A stretch of DNA of 57,920 bases from Porphyromonas levii DSM 23370 (GCF_000379925.1 NZ_KB904283.1:1-57920); one strand, 5' to 3'; positions 8,944 through 17,542 are shown, counted from the stretch's first letter. Notes: a model not told the origin generated them from the sequence alone. Program-made: numbers and translations.

Positions 8944-9132
8944 TTATTTGATTTCCTTATGCACAGTCATGCGCTTTAGGATTGGATTGTACTTCTTAAG
9001 TTCTAGACGACCAGTAGTATTCTTCTTATTTTTGGTAGTCACGTACCTAGAGGTACCTGGCAGGCCACTCTCCTTGTGCTCAGTGCACTCAAGGATTACC
9101 TGTACTCTATCGCCTTTGCTCTTCTTAGACAT
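8944..9132 (-). CDS. rpmG: 50S ribosomal protein L33
   Basis: A 62-residue basic protein with the L33 pattern [10 protein letters not shown]...[10 protein letters not shown]...LELKKYNP. It has a single Cys and lacks the four-Cys zinc ribbon, so it is the C-minus form. Located between rpmB and the DUF4295 gene, 28 bp after rpmB, in one transcript. Confidence 0.95.
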   Translation of the reverse strand: MSKKSKGDRVQVILECTEHKESGLPGTSRYVTTKNKKNTTGRLELKKYNPILKRMTVHKEIK

Positions 9133-9160
9133 ACGCTATCTCTCCTTCCAATTGGGTTAA

Positions 9161-9418
9161 TTACTTATCCAGAATCAATACCTCAGTGAGGTGACCCTTA
9201 GCATTAGCCTGCTCTAGTGCTGCATTTAGACCAATCTTGTTGATTAGGCGTAGACCAGCTGCAGAGACACGGATTTTAATCCAGCAGTCCTCCTCAGGCC
9301 AGTAAAACTTACGGTCAAAAAGATTAGGATTGAAAACACGCTTAGTCCTCCTCATAGAGTGAGAAACGTTGTTTCCAGTCATAGCCTTCTTGCCAGTGAT
9401 TTGACAAATTCGTGACAT
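9161..9418 (-). CDS. rpmB: 50S ribosomal protein L28
   Basis: An 85-residue protein starting with the family signature [17 protein letters not shown] and the [10 protein letters not shown] segment. First gene of the rpmB-rpmG-DUF4295 operon; promoter elements lie at 9459-9490. Confidence 0.95.
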   Translation of the reverse strand: MSRICQITGKKAMTGNNVSHSMRRTKRVFNPNLFDRKFYWPEEDCWIKIRVSAAGLRLINKIGLNAALEQANAKGHLTEVLILDK

Positions 9419-9458
9419 CTCTATCTTTATTATATACTTGTATTATACTTACGGTGTG

Positions 9459-9490
9459 CAAAGTAACCAAAAATAATTGAGATTACCAAG
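9459..9490 (-). promoter_or_regulatory. Promoter of the rpmB operon
   Basis: The minus strand shows TTG, about 20 bp, then TTACTTTG (one mismatch to TAnnTTTG) about 40 bp upstream of the rpmB ATG. Confidence 0.5.
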
Positions 9491-9520
9491 CATTCTCTAC
9501 ACTAAATGCCTATTCTGCAA

Positions 9521-9901
9521 TTACTCAGCAGGTGTAGCTTCTGTTGGAGCTGGAGCCTCTACTGGAGTCTCATTGGCTGGAGCTTCTACCTCGCCAAATG
9601 GCTGTGCATCTACTGGAGCTGGGAGCTGAATCTCATTAACTTTGTCCATAATGACACTCTCAGGCTGGTTGCTAGCATTGCTTGGAGCCCACCTTACAGT
9701 AAGGATTGCTAATACAGCGATGGCAATTGCTAAGCCCCAAGTAATCTTCTCGATTAGGTCGGTAGTGCGACGGACGCCCATCACATTGTTGCTAGATGCA
9801 AAACCAGCAGCTAGACCACCACCCTTAGAGTTTTGGATCGTTACCACAAACACCAATACGATAGCAAGCAGTACTATCAGTATTGAAAGAAATACATACA
9901 T
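9521..9901 (-). CDS. secG: Preprotein translocase subunit SecG
   Basis: The first ~75 residues are SecG: two transmembrane helices flanking the conserved NSKGGGLA loop (cf. QxxKGGGLG). SecG assists SecYE/SecA export across the inner membrane. An additional ~50-residue Pro/Ala/Glu-rich tail (PAPVDAQPFGEVEAPAN...) extends the protein beyond the usual length; such acidic tails occur in Bacteroidota SecG. Last gene of the sigma-54 activator-lptE-hypothetical-secG group. Confidence 0.9.
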   Translation of the reverse strand: MYVFLSILIVLLAIVLVFVVTIQNSKGGGLAAGFASSNNVMGVRRTTDLIEKITWGLAIAIAVLAILTVRWAPSNASNQPESVIMDKVNEIQLPAPVDAQPFGEVEAPANETPVEAPAPTEATPAE

Positions 9902-9976
9902 ACGCTCTCTTTACTTCTTTGTTATAATCACTTCAAGGCAAGGTAGGGAGCTCGGCTCTAGGAAGCGCAGTTCTAC

Positions 9977-10666
9977 CTACCTAACCTCGTTATTTTTAAT
10001 CAATTTCTCTAGGAAATTTAATTGTTCAGCAAAGTAACCACTTTTTTTTGGAAATTCCAAATATATTTGCCTTAATATACGCTCTGCCCGTTCGAATTTC
10101 CCTTGCTTTATATACATGCGAGCTAAGGTTTCTGTAAATAGTTCGTCCTCGTCGTTGGCGTTATTAGTTGGTGGGATATTACGCGTAGCTTCAAGTTTTT
10201 CCTTTGGGATAAGGGGCTGGATGGTCTCTGCTTTCTCTCCTTGTTCCAAAAAAAGCGCTATCAAATCTTCGTCCTTCCTTTGTTGTTCTTCCTTTGCATC
10301 TGTAGAAGGTGGTACAAATAGAAGTTCGATTTCGGAGCTATCTTCTGGGTGCTCTTCCAGGAAACTATCTATGAGGCTGAAACTATCTTGGTCTTTCCCC
10401 GTTTCCTCTCTTTTAACTGTCACTTCTGGTGCGGACATCGAATTGAGTAGGAAGAATAATCGTCTTAGGTCGGGCAATACAAGGGCTCTTTCGTGTAGTT
10501 CACTAGAAAACCGGAGATCATTTACCCTATGCAGTAGCACCAATATCAGGCTCTGAAGCGGTGCACAATAGGGATACTGCTGGCTTAGGGTAAGTAGTTC
10601 AGATAGCTGGTCACTATTCGCCTGTTGGGGATTCGCAATAAGTTGTCCTAGGTCTTCTCTTGTCAT
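9977..10666 (-). CDS. Hypothetical protein with C-terminal TPR-like segment
   Basis: A 229-residue soluble protein without signal peptide. The N-terminal third (ANPQQANSDQLSELLTLSQQYPYCAPLQSL) resembles a helical repeat. The middle is acidic and low complexity. The C-terminal ~50 residues (LARMYIKQGKFERAERILRQIYLEFPKKSGYFAEQ) read as one TPR-type helical pair. It sits 8 bp after lptE and before secG, a recurrent Bacteroidales arrangement, suggesting a role in envelope assembly. Function unknown. Confidence 0.6.
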   Translation of the reverse strand: MTREDLGQLIANPQQANSDQLSELLTLSQQYPYCAPLQSLILVLLHRVNDLRFSSELHERALVLPDLRRLFFLLNSMSAPEVTVKREETGKDQDSFSLIDSFLEEHPEDSSEIELLFVPPSTDAKEEQQRKDEDLIALFLEQGEKAETIQPLIPKEKLEATRNIPPTNNANDEDELFTETLARMYIKQGKFERAERILRQIYLEFPKKSGYFAEQLNFLEKLIKNNEVR

Positions 10667-10674
10667 ACAGGATA

Positions 10675-11187
10675 TTACCAGTTTTCTACAGTGGCATTGA
10701 ATATCTGGTTGATGATATCTTTTGTGAGGTCCTCTACCAGTTGATCTTGCACATTAGTAAACATCTGTGAGCTGTCGAATGAGACGAACGATGTAAACTC
10801 CCGCTCAAAGCTTTCTTTCTCATCCACCGTATTATTATAGCGGACATTAACCCTCATGGTTAGCTTGGTGCGAGCTGCATAGGCATCAGCCTGGACAGCC
10901 TCTGCCGCTAGGTCGTAACCAACTATCTCACCTTCGATATTGAGATCCCCAATCTTAGTAGTCTGACTGAGTCGTGTTTGCTTCTGGAATCTATCCTTCA
11001 GATCTTCTGATAGCTTTTGGGCTAGAGGTGGGTAGACAATAGGTGCAAGGTTCTGAAAGTCAGCAATGTTGATTGTCTTTACCCTAGTGTAGTCAATACT
11101 GGCTCCATTAAGACTGTAGGATACAGAGCATCCATTCATCAGTAGAACCAATACCACACTCCATATATATAATGTGTACTTCTTCAT
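10675..11187 (-). CDS. lptE: LptE-like LPS-assembly lipoprotein
   Basis: A 170-residue lipoprotein: signal peptide with lipobox LMNGC and acylated Cys20. The mature part contains the Bacteroidota LptE pattern (VKTINIADFQNLAP..., LAQKLSEDLKDRFQKQTRL, IEGEIVGYDL). LptE plugs the LptD barrel and guides lipopolysaccharide to the cell surface. An upstream in-frame GTG exists, but the ATG at 11187 gives a better signal peptide. Begins 4 bp after the regulator. Confidence 0.85.
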   Translation of the reverse strand: MKKYTLYIWSVVLVLLMNGCSVSYSLNGASIDYTRVKTINIADFQNLAPIVYPPLAQKLSEDLKDRFQKQTRLSQTTKIGDLNIEGEIVGYDLAAEAVQADAYAARTKLTMRVNVRYNNTVDEKESFEREFTSFVSFDSSQMFTNVQDQLVEDLTKDIINQIFNATVENW

Positions 11188-11190
11188 CAC

Positions 11191-12435
11191 TTACTCTCTA
11201 TTAAGTTTACGATAGAGGGTGCGCTCCGAAATATCCAAGTCCTCAGCTGTCTTTCTTCTTGCACCATTATTACGCTCGAGTACAAATTCAATGTACCGTG
11301 CTTCCATTTCTTTGAGCGTGACCACTTCGCCATCCTCTAGCAAGTCATGGAAGTCTTCCACAGTTGTAATTTCTTCGGCCTTATTGGTACGGCGTACCTC
11401 ATTGATTGGATTAGACTGTGGAGCCTCTATGCTGTGCACTTGCTGTGGCATATACTGCTGCCCTTGGAGTATCCGATAGAGTAGCTGGGTGAGCTCTGTT
11501 ACATTTCCCTGTACATCGTGGAGCATAGCATAAAGTGCACCCAAAGTAGCATTTGAGGCTGTTTGTCCAAATGCTTCCTGTTGTGCGTCGAAACGAGGTC
11601 GGTCGCTGAGTAGAGCGGGGTGGCGTACCAGCGCATTTGCAGGGAGGTTTTGCTCCAGTACCTCCCTCGAGATGGTTCTATCCTCAGCGATTACACTTAA
11701 TCGCTCCGATAAATTGCGTAACTGACGGATATTGCCCGGCCACGAATACATCTCCAATACATTAAGCGCTTCGTCATCTAGCCGAATAGGTGGCATCTGA
11801 TACTTATCGGCGAAGTCACTTGCAAACTTCCTGAATAGTAGCCCAATATCGCTCCCTCTATCTCTTAGTGGTGGAAGCTCGATAGTTACCGTATTGAGTC
11901 GATAATAAAGGTCTTGCCTAAACTTCCCCTCTTTCACAGCTTCCTCTAGGTCTACATTTGTTGCAGCTACCACACGGATATCCGTTCGCTGTACATCAGA
12001 CGAACCGACCTTCATAAATTCCCCCGATTCAAGCACCCTCAATAGGCGTGCTTGAGTAGCAAGAGGAAGTTCTCCCACCTCGTCGAGGAAAATCGTACCA
12101 CCATCCGCAACCTCAAAATAGCCCTTGCGCTCAGTTACGGCGTCGGTAAATGATCCCTTCTTATGTCCAAATAGTTCCGAGTCGATAGTTCCTTCAGGAA
12201 TAGCGCCACAGTTGACAGCTACAAAAGCCCCATGCTTACGTATGCTATTATGGTGGATGATTTTGGGGAAATTCTCTTTGCCCACACCACTCTCACCTGT
12301 TACTAGCACACTCACATCAGTAGGAGCAATAAGCAGAGCCACCTCAATAGCTCTATTCAGATCTCCCGAGTTGCCTACAATGCCAAAGCGCTGCTTCGCT
12401 CTTTGTATATTTTCCTTTGTTACTATTCCGCTCAT
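11191..12435 (-). CDS. Sigma-54-dependent transcriptional activator, no receiver domain
   Basis: A 414-residue AAA+ bacterial enhancer-binding protein: Walker A GESGVGKE (47-54), Walker B GGTIFLDEVGE (112-122), R-fingers region and a C-terminal Fis-type helix-turn-helix (AEDLDISERTLYRKLNR). It has no N-terminal sensory or receiver domain. The loop normally GAFTGA reads GSFTDA (94-99). The start is the ATG at 12435, which has AAGGAG 8 nt upstream; an upstream TTG overlaps the promoter's TATCTTTG and is rejected. It heads the lptE-secG operon, as in other Bacteroidales. Its targets are unknown. Confidence 0.87.
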   Translation of the reverse strand: MSGIVTKENIQRAKQRFGIVGNSGDLNRAIEVALLIAPTDVSVLVTGESGVGKENFPKIIHHNSIRKHGAFVAVNCGAIPEGTIDSELFGHKKGSFTDAVTERKGYFEVADGGTIFLDEVGELPLATQARLLRVLESGEFMKVGSSDVQRTDIRVVAATNVDLEEAVKEGKFRQDLYYRLNTVTIELPPLRDRGSDIGLLFRKFASDFADKYQMPPIRLDDEALNVLEMYSWPGNIRQLRNLSERLSVIAEDRTISREVLEQNLPANALVRHPALLSDRPRFDAQQEAFGQTASNATLGALYAMLHDVQGNVTELTQLLYRILQGQQYMPQQVHSIEAPQSNPINEVRRTNKAEEITTVEDFHDLLEDGEVVTLKEMEARYIEFVLERNNGARRKTAEDLDISERTLYRKLNRE

Positions 12436-12459
12436 GTTTGTATTCTCCTTACATGACTC

Positions 12460-12467
12460 CAAAGATA
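12460..12467 (-). promoter_or_regulatory. Promoter -7 box of the sigma-54 activator operon
   Basis: The minus strand reads TATCTTTG, an exact -7 element. It lies 24 bp before the ATG at 12435, giving a short leader that contains the AAGGAG site. The -33 element is weak. Confidence 0.6.
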
Positions 12468-12507
12468 CCTCTTTTCACCGACATTCTAATGGTTGGAAAA
12501 TATAATA

Positions 12508-12543
12508 AATGTGGCGCGAATCCCAAGGAAGTCGCGCCACATT
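12508..12543 (-). terminator. Terminator of the tRNA-Lys gene
   Basis: A perfect 12-bp GC-rich stem (12508-12519 with 12532-12543) is followed on the minus strand by TATTATATTTT. It lies immediately after the tRNA. Confidence 0.75.
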
Positions 12544-12545
12544 CG

Positions 12546-12618
12546 TGATCTGCTTGGGGCTCGAACCCAAGACCCCAACATTAAAAGTGTTGTGCTCTAC
12601 CAACTGAGCTAGCAGATC
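12546..12618 (-). tRNA. tRNA-Lys (anticodon TTT)
   Basis: On the minus strand a 73-nt cloverleaf forms: acceptor stem GATCTGC/GCAGATC with discriminator A, D-arm GCTCAGTTGGTAGAGC, anticodon loop CTTTTAA with TTT, and T-arm with GGTTCGAGCC. CCA is not encoded. Confidence 0.96.
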
Positions 12619-12648
12619 ATACTTCCTATTACCTACAGGAAAGCTCCG

Positions 12649-12679
12649 CAAAGGTACCAATTTATCGCCACACAGCCAA
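12649..12679 (-). promoter_or_regulatory. Promoter of tRNA-Lys
   Basis: The minus strand shows TTGG, 19 bp, then TACCTTTG (12649-12656) about 30 bp upstream of the tRNA. Confidence 0.65.
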
Positions 12680-12770
12680 GCTTTGCCTCGAGATTACTTT
12701 TATAGAATGCTTAAAATATTGGTATACAAACTAATATATTTCTCTGTATTAGGGATAGAGAGGGGGAAAA

Positions 12771-12846
12771 GGAGGTATGCATAAAGTTCAAACTAGGGTA
12801 TCGATGTCGACAAGCCTCTTGTACTTTGAACTTTATACACACCTCC
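12771..12846 (-). terminator. Long inverted repeat after the Tricorn-like gene
   Basis: Two 22-nt arms (12771-12792 and 12825-12846) match at 20 positions, the two mismatches being possible G-T pairs, around a 32-nt loop. On the minus strand it is followed by CTCCTTTTCCCC. It begins 19 bp after the Tricorn-like stop codon, so termination or 3'-end protection is likely. The arms are longer than a normal terminator. Confidence 0.5.
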
Positions 12847-12864
12847 TAGATTGAGTAGAAGGAA

Positions 12865-15800
12865 TTACTTCATAAGGTTATCCACCGCTACTTTGAGTTG
12901 GGCGTCATAATCCCTAAGGTACTCTTCAGGAGTATTTAGGATTAGGACATCAGGGTCGAGCTGTGTGTTCTCTAGAGCCTTACCCTGTACATCCGTTACA
13001 GTTACCTGAGGGATACCGAATACGAGGGATGAATCCACAAGGGTCTCCCACCATACTGCGGTCATAGTACCAGGTACTGGAGCACCGATGAGCTTGCCAA
13101 TACCCAAGGTCTTATATACCCATGGGAAGCCGTGCGCATTGGAATAATTCCCCTCAGCTACAAGCACAGCTGATGGCTTGTTCCACTGGGCAAAAGGATC
13201 GCTTCCAATGTACTGTCCACGTGGTGCGAAACGGCTGTATTCCTTTCCTGTAAGTAGTATAACAAGATCTTCGTGTAGCCATCCACCGCCATTGAAGCGC
13301 GTATCGACTACAACAGCATCGCAATGGCGATACTTGCCGAGTAAATCCTTGAATACCTTTCTGAAGGATTCGCTATCCATGCCTTGGACATGCACGTAAC
13401 CAATCTTACCACCGCTCCACTCTTCTACCATCTTGGCGCGCTTGTCTACCCATCGTCTGTAGAGTAGGGCATTCTCTGATCCTGCTGATATTGGGCGTAC
13501 TTGCTCTTCTACTTCCTTGCCCTTAGCGTCACGAAGCGTGAGTGTAACCCACTGTCCATTAAGTCCGTTGAGGTAATATTCTAGTGGTTTATCTGCAGCT
13601 ATCTCCTCGCCATTTACTCTTGTGATGATAACGCCAGGCTTGGCTATAGACTTAGCTTTGTCCATCGGTCCACCCTCCATCACCTCGGCGATCTTAACAC
13701 CTACACCCTCGTAAGTGTCATCGTAGAATAGGCCCAAAGAGGCTGTCGGGCGATTGGCCCAACCTCCACTATAGCGAGCACCTGTATGTGAAGCATTCAG
13801 CTCTCCGAGAAGTTCTGAGAGCATCTCTGCGTAGTCGTAGTTGTTGTTAATATGTGGTAGATATTTCCGATATGCTTCGGCATATCCCTTCCAGTCTACA
13901 CCATGTAGGTTGACATCGTAGAACTTATTCTCCACCTGTTTTACGATATGGTCGAACATATAGGTGCGCTCTGCATTGCTCTTGTGTTCCAATCGGGCAG
14001 TAAATGTGATTGGCTTACGCTCCTTGCCTGAGATCTTATAGAGACCACGTGATGAGAATAGGTAGAGGGTCTTATCGTCCTTACCAAGTTCCAGCATCCC
14101 ACTGCCTACATCTGCCATCACCATCTCAGTCTGCTTTTCAGCAAGGTCTAAAGAATAGAGGTTGGTAGCATTGTCGAAAGAGGCGAGGTAGTAGAGCTTA
14201 TCGCCCTTAGAGTTCATGACGAAATCACTCTGTCTACCACTCGTGCGGGTGAGACGAACAGTCATGTAGTCTCTATTGTCCAGTTCGAAAGTGAGCGGAG
14301 CTACCACTTTAGATGCCTCTTCCTTGCTATCCTCCTTACTCTTGTCTTTCTTGCCCTTCTTATCCTTCTTATCGTCCTTTTTCTCATCGTCCTCCTTAGC
14401 GAGAAGTACTTCACGCTCCTCTTTGTTGAGTTGGAACTTGTCGAAAGCCTCTTGGTCGAGGAACATCAAGTAGAGGTCATACTCTGCACCCCAACTACCA
14501 TGGCTGCGGTATCCAGCGCGGTCGGACCCAAATACAATGGCCTTGCCACCCATTACAAATCGACCACTACCCTCGGTGTAACCACTTTGGGTAAGGTTGT
14601 GCACCGTACCACTGCCATCTGCCTTGAAGAGTGCGACATCTTTATTATTCCATCCACCATTGCCGATATACTCGGTGATAATCCACTTGCTATCAGGGCT
14701 CCAATCGAAGTCTTGGTCACCATCAGAGTAGGAGTAGTTGAACTTCTTATTCATCACCTCTCGCTCAGACTTGGAGGCAAGGTTGAGGACGTAGATAGCG
14801 GAGCGGTCCCGCAAGAAGGCTATCTCTTTGCCATCAGGGCTGAATACAGGCTGGAATGAAGGAAGGTCGCTCTTATTCGTGAGCTGAGTCTCCTTAAACT
14901 CCTTGGCATAGGCAAACTGTTTCTCCTCGGGGCGTACCAGCTCAGTCATGTAGAGGTTCCACTGTCCATTGCGTTCGCCAGAGTAGACTAGTTTGCGACC
15001 ATCAGGGCTCCAAGATAGGTCTCGCTCTTGCTCGGCAGTATTAGTAATCCTCTTGGTAGTACCATACTCGATATTCGTAACGAATACATCGCCACGCACG
15101 ATGATAGCAACTTCTTTCTCATTAGGGGAAAGTGCGTAGTCGGTAGCTCCTCTCGTAATAGTCTTGTACTCTACTTCAGGGATTGTAAAGTCGGCAACTA
15201 CCTCTACGCGTACTTGCTGAGGTTGCCCCCCAAGAGGCATGTAGTAGAGCTTGCCATCCCAAGAGAAGGAGACATTACCCTTATCATCCATGCTCATATA
15301 TCGGACAGGGTGTTTCTCGAAGTGGGTTAGCTGTGTTGGAGCAGCTCCCGAAATGCTTCCCTTATATATATTGAGTGTGCCATCTTGCTCACTAGTATAG
15401 AGATACTCCGTTTGTCCTGGCAACCATAGGGCATTGCGATCCTCGCCAGCGAATGAAGTGATCTTACGGTAGCTCTTGTCGGTAGGGGTATAGAGCCAGA
15501 TATCACGTGCGATAGAGGAAGTGTGGTGCTTTCTAAACTTGTCTTCGTATCCTTTGAGGTCGGTATAAAGAATTCGTCCATCCTTGCCAATAGATGGTTC
15601 TATCATCGTGATAGCTGAGTACATCTTAGGTCTTCCCCCCTTTATACTCAGCTGATAGAGCTGGGTAAATAGCCCTGAAGGGAATAGTCCCATTTCCTTT
15701 TGGGGGCGTATGTTGGTGTCGTAGATGATTGTTTCATTATCGAGAAAGGCTACGGGTAGCTGGTGTGTGCCACCGTAGGTGATACGAGTAGCGTTACCAC

Positions 15801-16098
15801 CCCTCCTTGAGGTAAGGTAGATATTGAAGTTGCCTTCTCTGTCCGAAGCGAAAGCAAGGTGCTGACCATCAGGGCTCCACACTGGCGCCTTGTCGTAGGC
15901 TGAGTGGGATGTAATCTGTGTGGCCAAGCCTCCGCCCACTGGGACGGTAAATAAGTCGCCCATGTAGCTAAAGGCGATAATCTCTCCATCCGGACTGATA
16001 GCCGTATGCCTAATCCATGATGGGTCGGAGTCTTGTGCCACTGATCCTAAGGATAGCAGGCAGGTGACCCCAGCCAATAAAATCTTTTTTATTTCCAT
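12865..16098 (-). CDS. Tricorn-like S41 family peptidase
   Basis: The 1077-residue secreted protein has a signal peptide ending near SVAQ. Repeated WD40-like PD40 beta-propeller blades follow (SPDGEIIAF, WSPDGQHLAF, FSPDGKEIAF and others), then a helical region with HGVDWKGYAEAYRKYLP, a PDZ domain (~780-860) and a C-terminal S41 peptidase core with candidate nucleophile Ser in EGNYSNAHGFPW. This is the Tricorn protease layout, here presumably periplasmic. A ~30-residue Lys/Asp insert near residue 585-610 is a low-complexity linker. It lies 26 bp after the epimerase gene. Confidence 0.9.
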   Translation of the reverse strand: MEIKKILLAGVTCLLSLGSVAQDSDPSWIRHTAISPDGEIIAFSYMGDLFTVPVGGGLATQITSHSAYDKAPVWSPDGQHLAFASDREGNFNIYLTSRRGGNATRITYGGTHQLPVAFLDNETIIYDTNIRPQKEMGLFPSGLFTQLYQLSIKGGRPKMYSAITMIEPSIGKDGRILYTDLKGYEDKFRKHHTSSIARDIWLYTPTDKSYRKITSFAGEDRNALWLPGQTEYLYTSEQDGTLNIYKGSISGAAPTQLTHFEKHPVRYMSMDDKGNVSFSWDGKLYYMPLGGQPQQVRVEVVADFTIPEVEYKTITRGATDYALSPNEKEVAIIVRGDVFVTNIEYGTTKRITNTAEQERDLSWSPDGRKLVYSGERNGQWNLYMTELVRPEEKQFAYAKEFKETQLTNKSDLPSFQPVFSPDGKEIAFLRDRSAIYVLNLASKSEREVMNKKFNYSYSDGDQDFDWSPDSKWIITEYIGNGGWNNKDVALFKADGSGTVHNLTQSGYTEGSGRFVMGGKAIVFGSDRAGYRSHGSWGAEYDLYLMFLDQEAFDKFQLNKEEREVLLAKEDDEKKDDKKDKKGKKDKSKEDSKEEASKVVAPLTFELDNRDYMTVRLTRTSGRQSDFVMNSKGDKLYYLASFDNATNLYSLDLAEKQTEMVMADVGSGMLELGKDDKTLYLFSSRGLYKISGKERKPITFTARLEHKSNAERTYMFDHIVKQVENKFYDVNLHGVDWKGYAEAYRKYLPHINNNYDYAEMLSELLGELNASHTGARYSGGWANRPTASLGLFYDDTYEGVGVKIAEVMEGGPMDKAKSIAKPGVIITRVNGEEIAADKPLEYYLNGLNGQWVTLTLRDAKGKEVEEQVRPISAGSENALLYRRWVDKRAKMVEEWSGGKIGYVHVQGMDSESFRKVFKDLLGKYRHCDAVVVDTRFNGGGWLHEDLVILLTGKEYSRFAPRGQYIGSDPFAQWNKPSAVLVAEGNYSNAHGFPWVYKTLGIGKLIGAPVPGTMTAVWWETLVDSSLVFGIPQVTVTDVQGKALENTQLDPDVLILNTPEEYLRDYDAQLKVAVDNLMK

Positions 16099-16124
16099 AC
16101 GTTAATATAATGATGTAATACTTT

Positions 16125-17153
16125 TTAGTCTCTGAAGTATAGCTTCATAGCCTTCTCGTCTTGCTCTACCCAAGCCTTGTAAGGTTCGCTCTTGCTGAGT
16201 AAGTAGCTCTTCACTATCTTACTTATAGCTTTAGTAGCCAATTGCTGTAGCTTTGGGGTCTTGGCGCGTACCATCGCATAATAATCGTCGAGGGTATCAC
16301 GACGGAAGTGTAGGATTTCTTCTAGCGCTTCACCATCTTCATAGTATCCACAGTGGAAGTTTTTCTGTGCGAAGGCATGAGCTGGGAAATCAAGCGGGGC
16401 AAGTCCGTATATCTCCATATTGGTGGCAAGAAATTCACCATAGGTGGTGGTACAATCAGGTCCGCCACCGAGGTTGAATATTTTCCCTTCGACTTCGTCA
16501 AGGTGCTCAAGGGTATGTACAAAAGCTCTCGCAGTATCTCTAGGGGTGCATATTTCTATAATTTGCTCCAGCGGCATCCTGAACATGAGCTTAGGCGCAT
16601 TATGATTCCCTGCACCCATAATAGCTGCGAGTCGGTAGATAGTCCACCGTAAGCCGCTCGTTTGTATCATCTTTTCCATCTCTATCTTCGTTTCAGCATA
16701 GGAGTCACCTTCCGCTGGAATGAGAGGATCTCCCACTTTGATAAATGGATTGAGAAAGCGATCTCCGTATGTAGCTACACTCGATGCCATAATAATCTGT
16801 GCATTGGGCGCTTGTTTGTGGAGCACATCTAGGAGGTTTCTTGTGCCTCCTACGTTCACTTTGTAGGCAAGTTGAGGGTTGTCATGGGCGAGAGGGGGGA
16901 TGATGGATGCCATGTGAAATACGACATCTACACCCTCAGTGGCATCCATAATACTATCTGGATTTGTGATATCGCCAAAGTAGGTGTCTATCCTATTGCC
17001 AAAACGGTCAAAGTATTCTCTGTTTTTGGGGGTATCTAGGTCAAAGACACGTGGTCTGTAGCTCCAAGTACGGTGTACTAGCATCTCCACTAGTTCACGA
17101 CCAATATTTCCTCCCGCTCCTGTAAGGAGCACAGTCTTCTTATCTCTTGTCAT
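16125..17153 (-). CDS. NAD-dependent epimerase/dehydratase (extended SDR)
   Basis: A 342-residue extended short-chain dehydrogenase: nucleotide-binding GAGGNIG at residues 12-18, an Asp after beta2 (FDLD), and catalytic Tyr/Lys in YAETK. It likely acts on a nucleotide-sugar or similar substrate, which cannot be deduced. It precedes the Tricorn-like gene in the same direction. A TATCTTG box (17192-17198, minus) lies about 40 bp upstream. Confidence 0.8.
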   Translation of the reverse strand: MTRDKKTVLLTGAGGNIGRELVEMLVHRTWSYRPRVFDLDTPKNREYFDRFGNRIDTYFGDITNPDSIMDATEGVDVVFHMASIIPPLAHDNPQLAYKVNVGGTRNLLDVLHKQAPNAQIIMASSVATYGDRFLNPFIKVGDPLIPAEGDSYAETKIEMEKMIQTSGLRWTIYRLAAIMGAGNHNAPKLMFRMPLEQIIEICTPRDTARAFVHTLEHLDEVEGKIFNLGGGPDCTTTYGEFLATNMEIYGLAPLDFPAHAFAQKNFHCGYYEDGEALEEILHFRRDTLDDYYAMVRAKTPKLQQLATKAISKIVKSYLLSKSEPYKAWVEQDEKAMKLYFRD

Positions 17154-17263
17154 AAGTTAGCTTCTTTATTTCAAGTGTGTATTCGTAGCGACAAGATACC
17201 AATTTTGTGCTACAATGCAGCAGAATTAACGTATTTCAGTAGTCCACTCGGTATAGGGGGCTA

Positions 17264-17351
17264 AGTTACTCTACTGAGTCAACTCAGTCCCTCTAGGGAG
17301 GGACTGGAGTTTTTCTAGGGAGAAACTAGAGTCTCTCCCGGGAGGGACTTT
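17264..17351. repeat. Array of four 22-nt palindromic units (array A)
   Basis: Units start at 17264, 17286, 17308 and 17330, exactly 22 nt apart. Each is an inverted repeat with 8-nt arms of the type AGTYYYTC/GAGRRACT around a 4-nt centre (TACT, TAGG, TAGG, CCGG). The arms covary: CCC/GGG in the second unit, TTT/AAA in the third. Confidence 0.8.
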
Positions 17352-17436
17352 TGCTAATATACTGACTACGGCTCTCTCCTCGGTAGAGGTAAGAAGGTTT
17401 GTATGGATAAATGTGGGATAGTCTCTAGTTTTTTTG

Positions 17437-17444
17437 TAACTTTA
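17437..17444 (+). promoter_or_regulatory. Possible promoter -7 box of the DUF349 gene
   Basis: TAACTTTA differs from TAnnTTTG at one position and is followed by ACCGCC. It lies ~100 bp before the ATG. Confidence 0.35.
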
Positions 17445-17445
17445 A

Positions 17446-17490
17446 CCGCCCAAATGGGATTCAAGACTAGGGAGGGCGGACATTTTTTTG
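17446..17490 (+). terminator. Terminator-like hairpin in the DUF349 leader
   Basis: CCGCCC (17446-17451) can pair with GGGCGG (17474-17479), followed by CATTTTTTTG. It lies downstream of the promoter and upstream of the start codon, as an attenuator would. A second hairpin (17493-17513, CCATCGG/CCGGTGG) follows. Confidence 0.4.
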
Positions 17491-17542
17491 TATCCATCGG
17501 GAGGTTTCCGGTGGTTTAACTTAACTAAAGAAAGGACTGAAT

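Larger units (their letters stand above)
17154..17542. other. Divergent intergenic region with a palindrome array and leader hairpins
   Basis: This 389-bp stretch holds the epimerase promoter region (minus, TATCTTG at 17192-17198), the 22-nt palindromic array at 17264-17351, a plus-strand TAACTTTA box at 17437-17444 and two leader hairpins before the DUF349 gene. No gene is seen. Confidence 0.6.

Noticed and set aside
12436-12462. Extended start (TTG) for the sigma-54 activator
   Set aside because: The TTG is part of the TATCTTTG promoter box, and a strong AAGGAG precedes the ATG at 12435.
12661-12770. Second RNA gene beside tRNA-Lys
   Set aside because: No cloverleaf or other structure beyond the tRNA promoter elements was visible.
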